A DNA stretch of 64,000 nt, from contig JAZLER010000036.1 of assembly GCA_045615345.1 (NCBI GenBank), forward strand, positions 62,001 to 126,000. Direction: 5' to 3'. The notes below the pieces were generated by a model. The model worked only from the letters and a program-made list of their open reading frames with translations. It was not told where the DNA came from and did no database searches. The position numbers and the translations under genes were made by a program. How positions within the stretch are numbered: the stretch's first letter is position 1; each line of letters begins with the position of its first letter. This DNA is from Fumia sp045615345. GTDB taxonomy: Bacteria; Bacillota; Clostridia; Oscillospirales; Ruminococcaceae. Below, piece after piece: positions 26,426 through 35,981 of the stretch.

Positions 26426-29400
26426 ATGAAAAAGCTTTTGAGTTTAGTTTTATCTTTTATTATAGTGCTGAGCCTGTTTAACGGGGTGAGTGTAAGTGCT
26501 TACGAAATTCTTTCGGGTACCTGCGGTGATAATCTCACCTGGACAGTCGGGCCTACGGGCGATAATCCTTTAAATCAGATTAATACATTAACCATCAGCG
26601 GTACGGGGGATATGTATGATTACGAAAGTGGAGAAGCCCCCTGGTTTCAGAATGGTTTTACAGGCGGAAAGATAGTAATTGAAGAAGGTGTCACAAGCAT
26701 TGGTGCAAGAGCCTTTCACGGTTATAGTCATTCTAGTTACGTTGATCTTTTCGTTGAGCTCCCCGAAACTCTTAAGAGTATAGGTGAAGGTGCTTTCTAC
26801 AATTGGCAAGAGCTTCAGGATATAGATTTAAAAAATGTTGAATATATTGGGAATCGTGCTTTTTATAACTGCAAAGAAGTTAAAAATATTACCTTCCCCC
26901 AAAATCTTAAAAGTATAGGGCAATTTGCCTTTGACAGCTGTGTCAATCTCAGGTCAGCGGAAATCAAAGGTGAGATTAAAAAGATAGAATACGGTGCTTT
27001 CCGTGATTGCGAAGCTCTTAATACCGTCCTGCTTCCCGATACTGTTGAGATTATAGAAAGGGCAGCTTTCCGTGATTGCACGGCACTCAGGTCAATCAAT
27101 ATCCCCGACGGTGTTACAAGTATTGGAATGTCGGCTTTTTCAGGATGTAAGAAGCTTCCTTCCATCAATATTCCGGACAGCGTTACGGTAATTGGCGATA
27201 ATGCTTTCCAGAAATGCAGTTCCCTTACCACTATCCATATTCCCAAAGGTATCAGCGTAATTGAGTACAATACTTTTTCAGAATGTACAGAGCTTGTGTC
27301 GGTTGAAATTCCCTCTGCCGTCACAAAAATAGAAAGCGGTGCTTTTTATAACTGTGAAGCGCTTACCGACGTCTACTACGGCGGAAGCCGTTCAGAGTGG
27401 GATGCAATCAGTATCGGCACCAACAACGAACCGCTTTTGAATGCAACCGTTCACTTTAACTCATATTTTACCCCCACCACCATAAAGGCCAGGGGTGAAT
27501 GTGGCGACAACGTGGAATGGATCTTTTACACGGACGGCACAATGATTATAAAGGGTACGGGGGATATGTACGATTACAGCAGTAACACAGTCCGCTGGAA
27601 CGGTCACAGTAATAAGATAAAACGCGTTATTGTAAAGGGGGACATTACCAGAATAGGAAGCTATGCTTTTGGTTCCTGTTATTCGCTTGAGAGTGTTATT
27701 ATTCCGAGCAGCGTAAAAAATATCGGGGCAGGAGCATTTAATTTATGTGTTGCCCTTGCGGAAATAAGCCTCCCGAAAAATCTTACCTCTGTCGGAGCGA
27801 AAACCTTTACATGTTGTCAAAAGCTTGAAAAAGTAATCATTCCAAAAAAAGTTACCTATATCGGCGATAACGCCTTTTCGGATTGTACAGAGCTTAAAGA
27901 AATCGTGCTTCCCGACGGTCTTGAGAGCATAGGTATTGCGGCTTTCAGGAACTGTAAAAAGCTTGATAATATCGTAATTCCCGAAAGTGTAACAAGTATA
28001 GCGTACGGAGCTTTTGCAGAATGCACCTCACTTTCTTATATGGAATTTCCCGACGGCATTACAGAGATAAACAATACTATGTTTACAAACTGTACTGCTC
28101 TGAAATCGGTGCGCATTCCCGACACAGTAACAAAGGTGTACATTTCTGCATTTTACGGTTGTACCGCCCTTGAAACAGTCTACTACTCAGGCAGTGAGAG
28201 TCAGTGGAACAGTATAGTTTTCGAAAAAAATAACGAAGCTGTTAAAAACGCCAATATCGTCTTCAACAGCAATACTCAGCAGAAAACCTATTTTGCCGGA
28301 ATTACCTATAACGGCAAACTTTACGACTTGCTTACACAGCCGATAAATATTGATAAGAATTCCTCTGCTTCCGTTTCGGTTAAAGTAAACTATGATAACT
28401 TCACAGGCAATGAGAAAATCTGGCTTTCGCAGGACCCGACAAAGGCTGTGGAGCTTGATAACAACGTGGCAATCACATTTGTGCCTACCGACGTTTTCGA
28501 TGCGGACAAAGATATTTATATTCTGATTGTCAACGAAGAAACAGGCGAAGCAAACTCTTACAGAACCCGCCTTAAAGTAACCGGCAACACTGCAGGTGGC
28601 GAATGGCTTCCCGACAGTGGTGTAAGCGGTCTTAACTTCAGGCTCGGCGGCAAAACCGGGCTTACCATACCCGACAACGTTCCCGTTTTCGGCGGTACCG
28701 AGATTAACTGGGACTTTGGTTTTATACCTGTTTCTGTTGAATACGACAGGGAAGACAACAATAAAATCAACATTGTATTCGGTGCGAATATCGTTTCCTC
28801 CGATGGGGAAGAGGATAAATTTTTCAAGGATTTCAGTTTCAAGGAATACAAAAAGGATTTTAAAACTATCGCTTATATGAAAGACGGCAGAACATTACAA
28901 CAGCTGAGAAACCACTACAAGGTATTCAACAAAGATAACAAGATGAGTCTTTTCGGCGGTAATGTCATAGGTGGCGGAAGCGGTAAAACGGGCTTTGACT
29001 TCAATGTGGCAGGCTATGCTGAGGCGAAAATCGTAAACGGTGAGTTTACCTTTATTGAGGGACAGATTGTCCTTGAGGCTGAAGTTTCCTATACATATCA
29101 AGGACAGCTCTTTATCTGGGTTGTGCCTGTTTACTACGAAATCGGTGGCGGTATCGGTGCAGGTTTTGAGGGGAATATGATAGATATCTCTCCCGAAACT
29201 TTCGAACCGCAGTTTGAAGCGTACCTTACAGCGAAAATCAAAGCTACCTTAGGTGCAGGTGTCGGTATTGCAAAGGCGGCGACAGTCGGGGTTGCGGGTG
29301 AGGGCTCATTAAACCTTAAAACCGCTTTGCATAAGGATTACTTAAAAGCCTGGGGCGAGGGAAGTGCAAACTTCAATGTCAAGGTTTTCGGCAAGGAAGT

Positions 29401-32050
29401 TGCCAAAAAGGATTTTATAAAAGGTGAGTTTTTAATCTTCGAAACAGGTAACGCAAACGGTATGATTCCCGATAGCTCCGTTTCGCTTATGTCCCTTGAA
29501 GAGGATATATACGAAAGCATTGATATAAATGCGGTGTATCCGAATGAAAGCCGTAATGAAACTCCTGCCGAATGGTACGGAAATATGCCTCCTGTGAGCC
29601 TTTTTTCCACTGAGTACACAAACAAAAATCTTCAGCTTCTTGCTGAAAATGTGTACACGGAATCAGCACCGCAGATGCAGGAAATTGACGGCAAAAAGGT
29701 TATGGTGATGCTCTGGGACAACGAAACACGTGATGCTTCCAACCGCACGATGCTTGTCTATTCTGTATATGATGACGAGGAAAAGACCTGGTCGGAGCCT
29801 TTGCCTGTTTATGACGATGGTACTGCAGACTTTTATCCTGTTTTCAACGATGGATATCTTGTATGGCAGAACGAAAAGACAGAGCTTTCCGATGCAATGA
29901 CTCTTTCAGAGATTGGCGCTTTGGGCGAAATCTGTGTGGCAAAATGGAACGGTGAGGGCTTTGACACCCCCGTGGTCCTTACAAACAACAACACCCTTGA
30001 TACCCAGCCTTTTGTAACGGCGGACGATACTACTGTCACCGTTGTATGGATTGCGAACTCGGAAAACGATATTATCGGTCTTACGGGTAGAAACTCGATT
30101 ATGAAATCGGTTTCTTTCGGTGCTCCCGAGGTATTAAAGGACAATCTTAACCCCATTATAAATCTGTCGGCAGGGTATATTGATGATGCTCTCAATATCG
30201 CTTATGTTGAGGACACTGACAACGATTTATCGACTGTAAACGAAAGGGAAATTGTGCTCATTACAGAGGATACAGAGTACGCGCTTACCGAGAACGATGT
30301 CCTTGACGGTAACCCTGTGTTTGAGAATAACACGATTTACTATTACTCGGACGGAAATATTCTGTACGGCAACGGCGAAGCTGTTTTTAAAGAGGCAAAA
30401 CCCGGTCTTACCGATACCTTTACAGTAAGCAGTAACGGTACGGATGTTGCTGTTTGGTGGGCAAAGAGTACCGATGAGGCTACCGAGATTTTCTGCGCTT
30501 TATATAACGATGGCGAGTGGAGTGACGAAATCAAGGTTTCCGATACAGGCAACATTTCTAAATACCCCACAGGTATATTAAAGACTGACGGCTCGATGTA
30601 TATCGCTTATAACAACAGCATTGTTGAAGATAGTGAGGTTACACAAACCGATTTGTATACCATTGATTTAGTACCCACTTATGACCTTATGGTTACCGAT
30701 GCGTATTTTGACGAAAATAATATGACCGCATATGTTACAGTCAAGAATGTGGGCGAAGAGCAGGTCGGTAATTTTATGGTGGGTCTTTTTGATGTCGGTA
30801 TCAACACCTATAAGGAGTTTGAGTCGTTAAAGGCAGGGGAGTCTATTGAAGTGGAGCTTAAGTATAATGTACCCTTAAGCTTCACAAAGTGCTCTGTTAC
30901 AGCTATTGCCTACTATACCGAAGATGAATACAATGTTGAGAATAATTTTGTTACCTTTAATGTCGGTAACTGCGATGTGGAAATTACAGAGGTAAGAAGC
31001 TACGAAAAGCTTCCCAGTTCAGAGGCTGTGGTGGTTATAGCTAATAACGGTTACAGCGACAGCGGTGAGGTTACTGTTTCCCTGCGCCGTGACACCGTTG
31101 ACGGCGAGATAGTTGATACCGAGGTTATAGATAATATTGCTGCAGGTGCTATGAGTAGAGTGAGCTTTGAATTCGATATCGCCTCAAGCGAAAATATCAC
31201 ATGGTATGTAACTGCCGAAACCGGGAACACCGAGATTTCCAAAGGTAACAACGATGCTTTCTTTATAAATGATTATGTCCGCTCGTTTAATTTATACAGT
31301 CAGGCAATTTTAAGTTATAGTATCGAAGATGGTACCCTTACCGCCATTGCGAACCTTGAAAGCAACGAAGGATACGATTTTACCGACACATCAACGCTTG
31401 TATTGTGCGATAAAGACGGAATCGGCAAGGACCAGTGTTCTGTTCAGGTGAAATTTTACCCTTACAGCAGTACGACTGTCGAGTATAAAATTTATAACTA
31501 CACCCCCGAAAAGGGCGATTATCTGTTGCTTTATACCCCCGATTTTGAAAGCCATACGGTTGACATTGATACAGGCGAAGATACCTTTACTGTTTCAGGT
31601 ACAGTTACTGCCTTTGGTGATACTGCAAAAGATATAACTGTTGAGCTTTTAGGAGCTGATACTAAAACTGTTACAGGTAACTCAGGCACTTACGCATTTG
31701 AAAATGTTGAAGCAGGCACATATACTTTAAGAGTTTCAAAATCAAAGCATGCTGTACGCGAGTATGAGGTAACAGTTGCTGATTCTGATGTTACACAGAA
31801 TTTAGCTATCTGGCTTTATGGCGATGTGAACTGTGACGGTATTGTAAATGCAGGCGATACCTTGCAGATTAACCGCAAGATTGCCAATATGTCTTCTGTC
31901 TTTAATCAAACAGCAGATGCCGATTACAGATTTAAAGTTGCAAATGTTACAAATCTTGTAATGAACGATATTATTATCAATGCGACTGATATTCTGCAAA
32001 TTAACCGTAAGGTAGCAAACCTTTCTTCAGTTTTTGACAAAATAGCGTAG
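26426..32050 (+). CDS. Secreted BspA-type leucine-rich repeat protein with dockerin
   Basis: 1874 residues, RBS TCGGAGGG, signal peptide ending VSA. Two blocks of BspA-type (LRR_5) repeats (about 90-350 and 355-615) with units such as SINIPDSVTVIGDNAFQKCSS; each block opens with a CGDN...W strand and closes with YYGGSRSEWDAI-like ends. A long middle region (620-1060) is unassigned. A beta-propeller-like segment (1070-1405), a CARDB-like adhesion domain (about 1420-1590), a small carboxypeptidase-regulatory-like domain (1720-1790) and a C-terminal dockerin pair (1797-1874) follow. BspA repeats mediate surface binding in other bacteria; the dockerin suggests assembly onto a cohesin-bearing scaffold. 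No catalytic domain is recognised, so this is likely a binding or structural component. Confidence 0.85.
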   Translation: MKKLLSLVLSFIIVLSLFNGVSVSAYEILSGTCGDNLTWTVGPTGDNPLNQINTLTISGTGDMYDYESGEAPWFQNGFTGGKIVIEEGVTSIGARAFHGYSHSSYVDLFVELPETLKSIGEGAFYNWQELQDIDLKNVEYIGNRAFYNCKEVKNITFPQNLKSIGQFAFDSCVNLRSAEIKGEIKKIEYGAFRDCEALNTVLLPDTVEIIERAAFRDCTALRSINIPDGVTSIGMSAFSGCKKLPSINIPDSVTVIGDNAFQKCSSLTTIHIPKGISVIEYNTFSECTELVSVEIPSAVTKIESGAFYNCEALTDVYYGGSRSEWDAISIGTNNEPLLNATVHFNSYFTPTTIKARGECGDNVEWIFYTDGTMIIKGTGDMYDYSSNTVRWNGHSNKIKRVIVKGDITRIGSYAFGSCYSLESVIIPSSVKNIGAGAFNLCVALAEISLPKNLTSVGAKTFTCCQKLEKVIIPKKVTYIGDNAFSDCTELKEIVLPDGLESIGIAAFRNCKKLDNIVIPESVTSIAYGAFAECTSLSYMEFPDGITEINNTMFTNCTALKSVRIPDTVTKVYISAFYGCTALETVYYSGSESQWNSIVFEKNNEAVKNANIVFNSNTQQKTYFAGITYNGKLYDLLTQPINIDKNSSASVSVKVNYDNFTGNEKIWLSQDPTKAVELDNNVAITFVPTDVFDADKDIYILIVNEETGEANSYRTRLKVTGNTAGGEWLPDSGVSGLNFRLGGKTGLTIPDNVPVFGGTEINWDFGFIPVSVEYDREDNNKINIVFGANIVSSDGEEDKFFKDFSFKEYKKDFKTIAYMKDGRTLQQLRNHYKVFNKDNKMSLFGGNVIGGGSGKTGFDFNVAGYAEAKIVNGEFTFIEGQIVLEAEVSYTYQGQLFIWVVPVYYEIGGGIGAGFEGNMIDISPETFEPQFEAYLTAKIKATLGAGVGIAKAATVGVAGEGSLNLKTALHKDYLKAWGEGSANFNVKVFGKEVAKKDFIKGEFLIFETGNANGMIPDSSVSLMSLEEDIYESIDINAVYPNESRNETPAEWYGNMPPVSLFSTEYTNKNLQLLAENVYTESAPQMQEIDGKKVMVMLWDNETRDASNRTMLVYSVYDDEEKTWSEPLPVYDDGTADFYPVFNDGYLVWQNEKTELSDAMTLSEIGALGEICVAKWNGEGFDTPVVLTNNNTLDTQPFVTADDTTVTVVWIANSENDIIGLTGRNSIMKSVSFGAPEVLKDNLNPIINLSAGYIDDALNIAYVEDTDNDLSTVNEREIVLITEDTEYALTENDVLDGNPVFENNTIYYYSDGNILYGNGEAVFKEAKPGLTDTFTVSSNGTDVAVWWAKSTDEATEIFCALYNDGEWSDEIKVSDTGNISKYPTGILKTDGSMYIAYNNSIVEDSEVTQTDLYTIDLVPTYDLMVTDAYFDENNMTAYVTVKNVGEEQVGNFMVGLFDVGINTYKEFESLKAGESIEVELKYNVPLSFTKCSVTAIAYYTEDEYNVENNFVTFNVGNCDVEITEVRSYEKLPSSEAVVVIANNGYSDSGEVTVSLRRDTVDGEIVDTEVIDNIAAGAMSRVSFEFDIASSENITWYVTAETGNTEISKGNNDAFFINDYVRSFNLYSQAILSYSIEDGTLTAIANLESNEGYDFTDTSTLVLCDKDGIGKDQCSVQVKFYPYSSTTVEYKIYNYTPEKGDYLLLYTPDFESHTVDIDTGEDTFTVSGTVTAFGDTAKDITVELLGADTKTVTGNSGTYAFENVEAGTYTLRVSKSKHAVREYEVTVADSDVTQNLAIWLYGDVNCDGIVNAGDTLQINRKIANMSSVFNQTADADYRFKVANVTNLVMNDIIINATDILQINRKVANLSSVFDKIA

Positions 32051-32083
32051 GAAAAAGGGGTTTCTCGCGGAAGCCCCTTTTTC
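32051..32083 (+). terminator. Terminator of large BspA-type gene
   Basis: GAAAAAGGGG and CCCCTTTTTC around a loop. Confidence 0.85.
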
Positions 32084-32165
32084 AATGAAATCCGCCTGTG
32101 GCGGATGAAATCCACTTTGTGGATGAAATTACTTCGTAATGAAATATTTTGCTTTGCAAAATGTT
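32084..32165. repeat. Ordered array of four short palindromes with GAA linkers
   Basis: Stems ATCCGCC-TGT-GGCGGAT, ATCCAC-TTT-GTGGAT, ATTAC-TTC-GTAAT and ATTTTGC-TTT-GCAAAAT, each with a 3-nt loop, joined by GAA (GAAAT before the last). Arm sequences are unrelated but loop size and linker are constant. Confidence 0.8.
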
Positions 32166-32203
32166 ATGGTGTCAGGTGATGCAGTATAGATTTAAAAGTT
32201 CTG

Positions 32204-32232
32204 TTGACTTTTTTGATTTAATGGAGTAAAAT
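32204..32232 (+). promoter_or_regulatory. Promoter of second BspA-type gene
   Basis: TTGACT, 17 bp, TAAAAT followed by AAAAG, the same arrangement as at 26204, but here the leader is only 38 nt. Confidence 0.75.
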
Positions 32233-32270
32233 AAAAGTAGTTTGAAAAATTTTACTTTGGAGGAGTAAAT

Positions 32271-34904
32271 ATGAAAAAAGTTTTGAGTTTAATTTTAGCA
32301 GTCACTACAGTATTAACTATGTTTGCGACTTGTGTTTCGGCATTATTTGTCATCGAGTCTTATTCAGAGTCCAAAGCTTACCTTGATGCATATTCCCCTA
32401 CCAGAATAAGGCTTACCGAACAAAAATTTATTGTTACTCAGCCTCAGCACAAAACAGGTGCTAATGACATCGCAACAGAAATTGCTACAATTGAAGACTT
32501 GATTGAATTTTCAAAGCATCTTGATTTTAGTGCGCCCGACAAAGCGCCTGTGATTTTTGAAGCTTTAAAAGAAACTACCGGAAACGATGATTTAAGGTAC
32601 GGTAAAATCTACATGTACGATTATGCATACAATCTTGATCCTTCGACTGATGAGTCATATGCCAAGGCCCTGGCAGATTTTAAGGAAATGGTTGACGAAT
32701 TACTTGTTGCAACTCCCGAGAACGCAGATATCACTATTGCTGATTTCTATTCCGCCTGGGAAAATGCATATCGTATTAAGGCAACACTGGGAATAGAAAA
32801 TGTACCCCCGATCCGACTTGAGGCTATAGAACGTTCTAAAGCTATTTCTTCCGATGTAACTCGTTATATGACAGAAGATTATAACGGAAATCTTAGACCT
32901 AACTCTTCGATGTTTGATACTGTATTTTTTGCAGAATATAATATATACACTTTAATTCAGGATGCATATAACACCGGAATAAGCGATGGCACACTTTCAA
33001 ACTCAACAACTTCCGAACTTGTTTATCTTAATGAGGAATATGGCAGACTCAAAAAGCATTTTCAACTTGCGAGTACCATATCTATTCAGGACAGCTACTA
33101 CGATTTGTACGATGAAGTTGTTCTTTACAAAGAAAGCGATTATACGTCAGATAACTGGGCAAAGGTACAGGAATATATTGCCGAAGCCGAAGAGCTTGCT
33201 TCAAAAGCTACAACTTTAGTAGATTGGCAAAATGCCCGCAAGGCTCTTATGAACGCCATACGTGTAGAAGGTATACCGGTAGATTATATGGAATTAGAAG
33301 AAGCTTTGCTATCGGTATATTCCGATGCCGATGGTGTTTCCACGACCGATTATATTCAAAAGGAATATTCAGGGCTTGCTGAAGATAATTGTATCCATTT
33401 GGCAGATAATTATAAAAATGGCTCAGCATACTCAGGGGAATGGACACGCTTTGCAATAAACTACTATTCTACAAATACAAATACAATTAAAGTCATTGAA
33501 AAATACTCCGCATACACATGGCTTTATAACCTTTGGGAACGTATCAAACAAAGCTCCACTGCTTATAAACAGAGCGAAGTAGACCAAGCTTTGTATAATT
33601 TTTACAGAGCTTTAGAAAACTTGGAAAATCCGGCAATGGAAGGTAAATGCGGAGATAATGTTACCTGGTCAGTTGACACTGATGGTGTTTTAACTATAAG
33701 TGGAGAAGGCAGGATGTGGAATTCTAATGGATTTGCTCACTGGAACCCTTATATGGTAAAATCCGTAATTATCGAAGATGGTGTTACAAATATTGGTGAT
33801 AAAGCTTTTTATGGTTGTGGTGCTCTCACCTCAATTGAATTTCCGGACAGTGTGACAAGTATTGGCAAATGTGCTTTTCAATATTGTACCTCTCTTACTT
33901 CTCTTGAGTTTCCCGATACTGTTAAAAGGGTAGAAAGTGTTGCTTTTGCCGATTGCGCTTCACTCACTACGGTGGACTTGGGGGATGGTGTAACAAGGGT
34001 TAGTGGTTATGCTTTTGAAGATTGTAATTCTATCGTTTCTTTTAAATTCTCAAGCAATATGGAAGGTATAGGCGCGTTCTTTACAAATTACACTTCCGAT
34101 TATCGTAGCCTTGCCACAATTGAGATTCCTCAAGGTGTGACACATATACAAGGTTCATTCCGATATTGTCCTTCTCTCACCTCAGTTAAAATTCCCTACG
34201 GTGTGGAAAATATTTCCCGATCTTTTATTGATTGTGCATCTCTCAAAATGGTGGAAATTCCCGATACCGTTACCTGGATAACTGCTTTTGAAGAGTGCCC
34301 CGAGCTTACCGATGTATATTACACCGGTACCGAGGAACAGTGGAACGAAATTTTCAATAATTCTATTGAAAATGTTACTGTTCATTTTAACTCTTCAATG
34401 CCATCCGAAACTCCTGAGGAAACAACCGTTAATATTTCCGGTGCAGTTACAGCCTATGGTGATGATTCAAAAGGTGTAACAATTGAACTCCTTGATGGCG
34501 AAACGGTGGTTGATGCCAAGACTGTTACAGGTAACTCAGGCACTTACGCATTTGAAAATGTTGAAGCAGGCACATATACTTTAAGAGTTTCAAAATCAAA
34601 GCATGCTGTACGCGAATATGAAATTACAGTAGCTGATGCCGATGTTACACAGGATGCAGCAATCTGGCTGTATGGCGATGTTACGGCAGATGGTATTGTA
34701 AATGCAGGCGATACATTGCAGATAAATAGAAAAATCTCAAATCTTTCCTCTGTATTTAATCAGACAGCAGATGCCGATTACAGGTTCAAAGTCGCAAATG
34801 TTACAAATCTTGTAATGGACGATGTTATTCTCAATGCGGCTGATATTCTGCAAATTAACCGTAAGGTAGCAAACCTTTCTTCAGTTTTTGACAGAATAGC
34901 GTAA
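32271..34904 (+). CDS. Secreted BspA-type LRR protein with helical N-terminus and dockerin
   Basis: 877 residues, RBS GGAGGAG, signal peptide ending in VSA. Residues 40-460 are mostly helical with FIVAR-like repeats (WAKVQEYIAEAEELASKA). A BspA-type LRR block (457-710) opens with KCGDNVTWSVDTDG and ends YYTGTEEQWNEI. A small carboxypeptidase-regulatory-like domain (720-797) and a dockerin pair (800-877) close the protein. The C-terminal module is almost identical in DNA to that of the preceding gene, with about 90 bases in a row unchanged. Likely another scaffold-bound adhesin-like component; no enzyme domain is visible. It has a matching promoter but not the 160-bp leader element. Confidence 0.85.
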   Translation: MKKVLSLILAVTTVLTMFATCVSALFVIESYSESKAYLDAYSPTRIRLTEQKFIVTQPQHKTGANDIATEIATIEDLIEFSKHLDFSAPDKAPVIFEALKETTGNDDLRYGKIYMYDYAYNLDPSTDESYAKALADFKEMVDELLVATPENADITIADFYSAWENAYRIKATLGIENVPPIRLEAIERSKAISSDVTRYMTEDYNGNLRPNSSMFDTVFFAEYNIYTLIQDAYNTGISDGTLSNSTTSELVYLNEEYGRLKKHFQLASTISIQDSYYDLYDEVVLYKESDYTSDNWAKVQEYIAEAEELASKATTLVDWQNARKALMNAIRVEGIPVDYMELEEALLSVYSDADGVSTTDYIQKEYSGLAEDNCIHLADNYKNGSAYSGEWTRFAINYYSTNTNTIKVIEKYSAYTWLYNLWERIKQSSTAYKQSEVDQALYNFYRALENLENPAMEGKCGDNVTWSVDTDGVLTISGEGRMWNSNGFAHWNPYMVKSVIIEDGVTNIGDKAFYGCGALTSIEFPDSVTSIGKCAFQYCTSLTSLEFPDTVKRVESVAFADCASLTTVDLGDGVTRVSGYAFEDCNSIVSFKFSSNMEGIGAFFTNYTSDYRSLATIEIPQGVTHIQGSFRYCPSLTSVKIPYGVENISRSFIDCASLKMVEIPDTVTWITAFEECPELTDVYYTGTEEQWNEIFNNSIENVTVHFNSSMPSETPEETTVNISGAVTAYGDDSKGVTIELLDGETVVDAKTVTGNSGTYAFENVEAGTYTLRVSKSKHAVREYEITVADADVTQDAAIWLYGDVTADGIVNAGDTLQINRKISNLSSVFNQTADADYRFKVANVTNLVMDDVILNAADILQINRKVANLSSVFDRIA

Positions 34905-35185
34905 GCGTTGCGTAGCAACGCATCGATATAAATCCCTGTCGGGATTTTCGATATATCTTGACAGATTCGATATGTCGGTGACATTTCTCGCCAAAGGCGA
35001 GTTATGTCATCGACTCGATATGTTGCTGACGCAACGAGAAACAGGGATTAATATCATATCGAATTTTGTAGGGGTTGATGTCCACATCAACCCGAGAAAA
35101 TATATCGATTTCACAAAGTGAAAATATCGGGCAAACAAAGTTTGCATATCGACAAAAATCTGTCCACAAAAGTGGGCAGATTTTC
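34905..35185. repeat. Nested palindrome cluster
   Basis: This fills most of the 429-bp gap 34905-35333. Hairpins include GCGTTGC-GTA-GCAACGC, AATCCC-TGTC-GGGATT, CTCGCC-AAA-GGCGAG, GGGTTGATGTCCACATCAACCC and TTTCACAAAGTGAAA, separated by CGATAT-type linkers. A wider palindrome pairs GTCGGTGACAT with ATGTCATCGAC around the central stem. The last hairpin, near 35159-35184, is terminator-like. No gene is visible. Confidence 0.75.
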
Positions 35186-35333
35186 AGTTTAGAGTTTAGA
35201 GTGATGATTTGCCTTCGGCAAAATGATGGTGTTCGCGATGCAAACGGATTTAAATATTCAGGAATTTAAAGTTATGATTTTGTCAAGGGACAAAAGTTGG
35301 ATTTGGGCGAATTATCCCTTAATGAAGATGCCG

Positions 35334-35870
35334 TTAAACTTCCTTTTTTATATCAAATCTGTAAATCCCGATTAATAACGAAAAAAATCCGATAGAATTG
35401 GTAATGATACCGCCGATTGACCCTGCAACAATATCATGAATTACCCATAACGGATGGGTTATCGCACTCGCATACCGTATAAACTTCGGACTCTGCGAAC
35501 CATAAGAGATAGTCGACAAAAGTTTTGCAATGATAACTATAACACTTAACCACCCATGCCATGTCATAATCCCAACAACTGTAAAAATCACCGAGAATAT
35601 TATTTGACACCACAGATTAGACTTTCTTTTTTTTACCCTGTCGGTGTAAATATAATTTGTGATAACACTTATTAAATTTGTGGATGTACCGGTATATGAA
35701 CCGAGCAGAAAATACTGGAACGCAAAAATTATTTCACTCGCTATCCTTGTAAACATCATACTGTTATATTTTTTACATTGAAATACCAGAAGTGAAACCA
35801 CCAGACCCAAAAATCCTATAATCTGAATAAAATAATCATTATACAAAAAATTCTTTATTTCTTCGAACAT
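35334..35870 (-). CDS. YgjV-family inner membrane protein
   Basis: 178 residues from the ATG at 35870 (AAAGGTG eight bases upstream); an upstream ATG at 35960 would run through the divergent regulator's control region. Six or so short membrane segments, with IIGFLGLVVSLLVFQCK at the start and the family-typical HPLWVIHDIVAGSIGGIITNSI near the end. YgjV proteins are small integral membrane proteins of unknown function found across bacteria. It is divergent from the DeoR regulator gene and shares the region with its candidate operators, so it may be controlled by it. Confidence 0.8.
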   Translation of the reverse strand: MFEEIKNFLYNDYFIQIIGFLGLVVSLLVFQCKKYNSMMFTRIASEIIFAFQYFLLGSYTGTSTNLISVITNYIYTDRVKKRKSNLWCQIIFSVIFTVVGIMTWHGWLSVIVIIAKLLSTISYGSQSPKFIRYASAITHPLWVIHDIVAGSIGGIITNSIGFFSLLIGIYRFDIKKEV

Positions 35871-35912
35871 CGCCTTTACACCTTTCCCTGAATATGATAC
35901 AATGATATCATA

Positions 35913-35962
35913 CGAACATTTTAAACGCAATAAATGTTTGAAATATTGATAATCGAACATTT
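35913..35962. promoter_or_regulatory. Candidate DeoR operator: three CGAACATTT boxes
   Basis: AAATGTTTGA (35932) and TCGAACATTT (35953) form a 10-bp inverted repeat with one mismatch and an 11-bp spacer. A further direct copy CGAACATTTT lies at 35913. They sit between the divergent ygjV-like and deoR-like genes. Confidence 0.7.
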
Positions 35963-35981
35963 ACGAACAAGGAGAATTGAT

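Noticed and set aside
32084..32165. Possible CRISPR array
   Set aside because: The repeats are palindromes with differing arms and 3-nt linkers, not identical repeats with unique spacers, and no cas genes are present.
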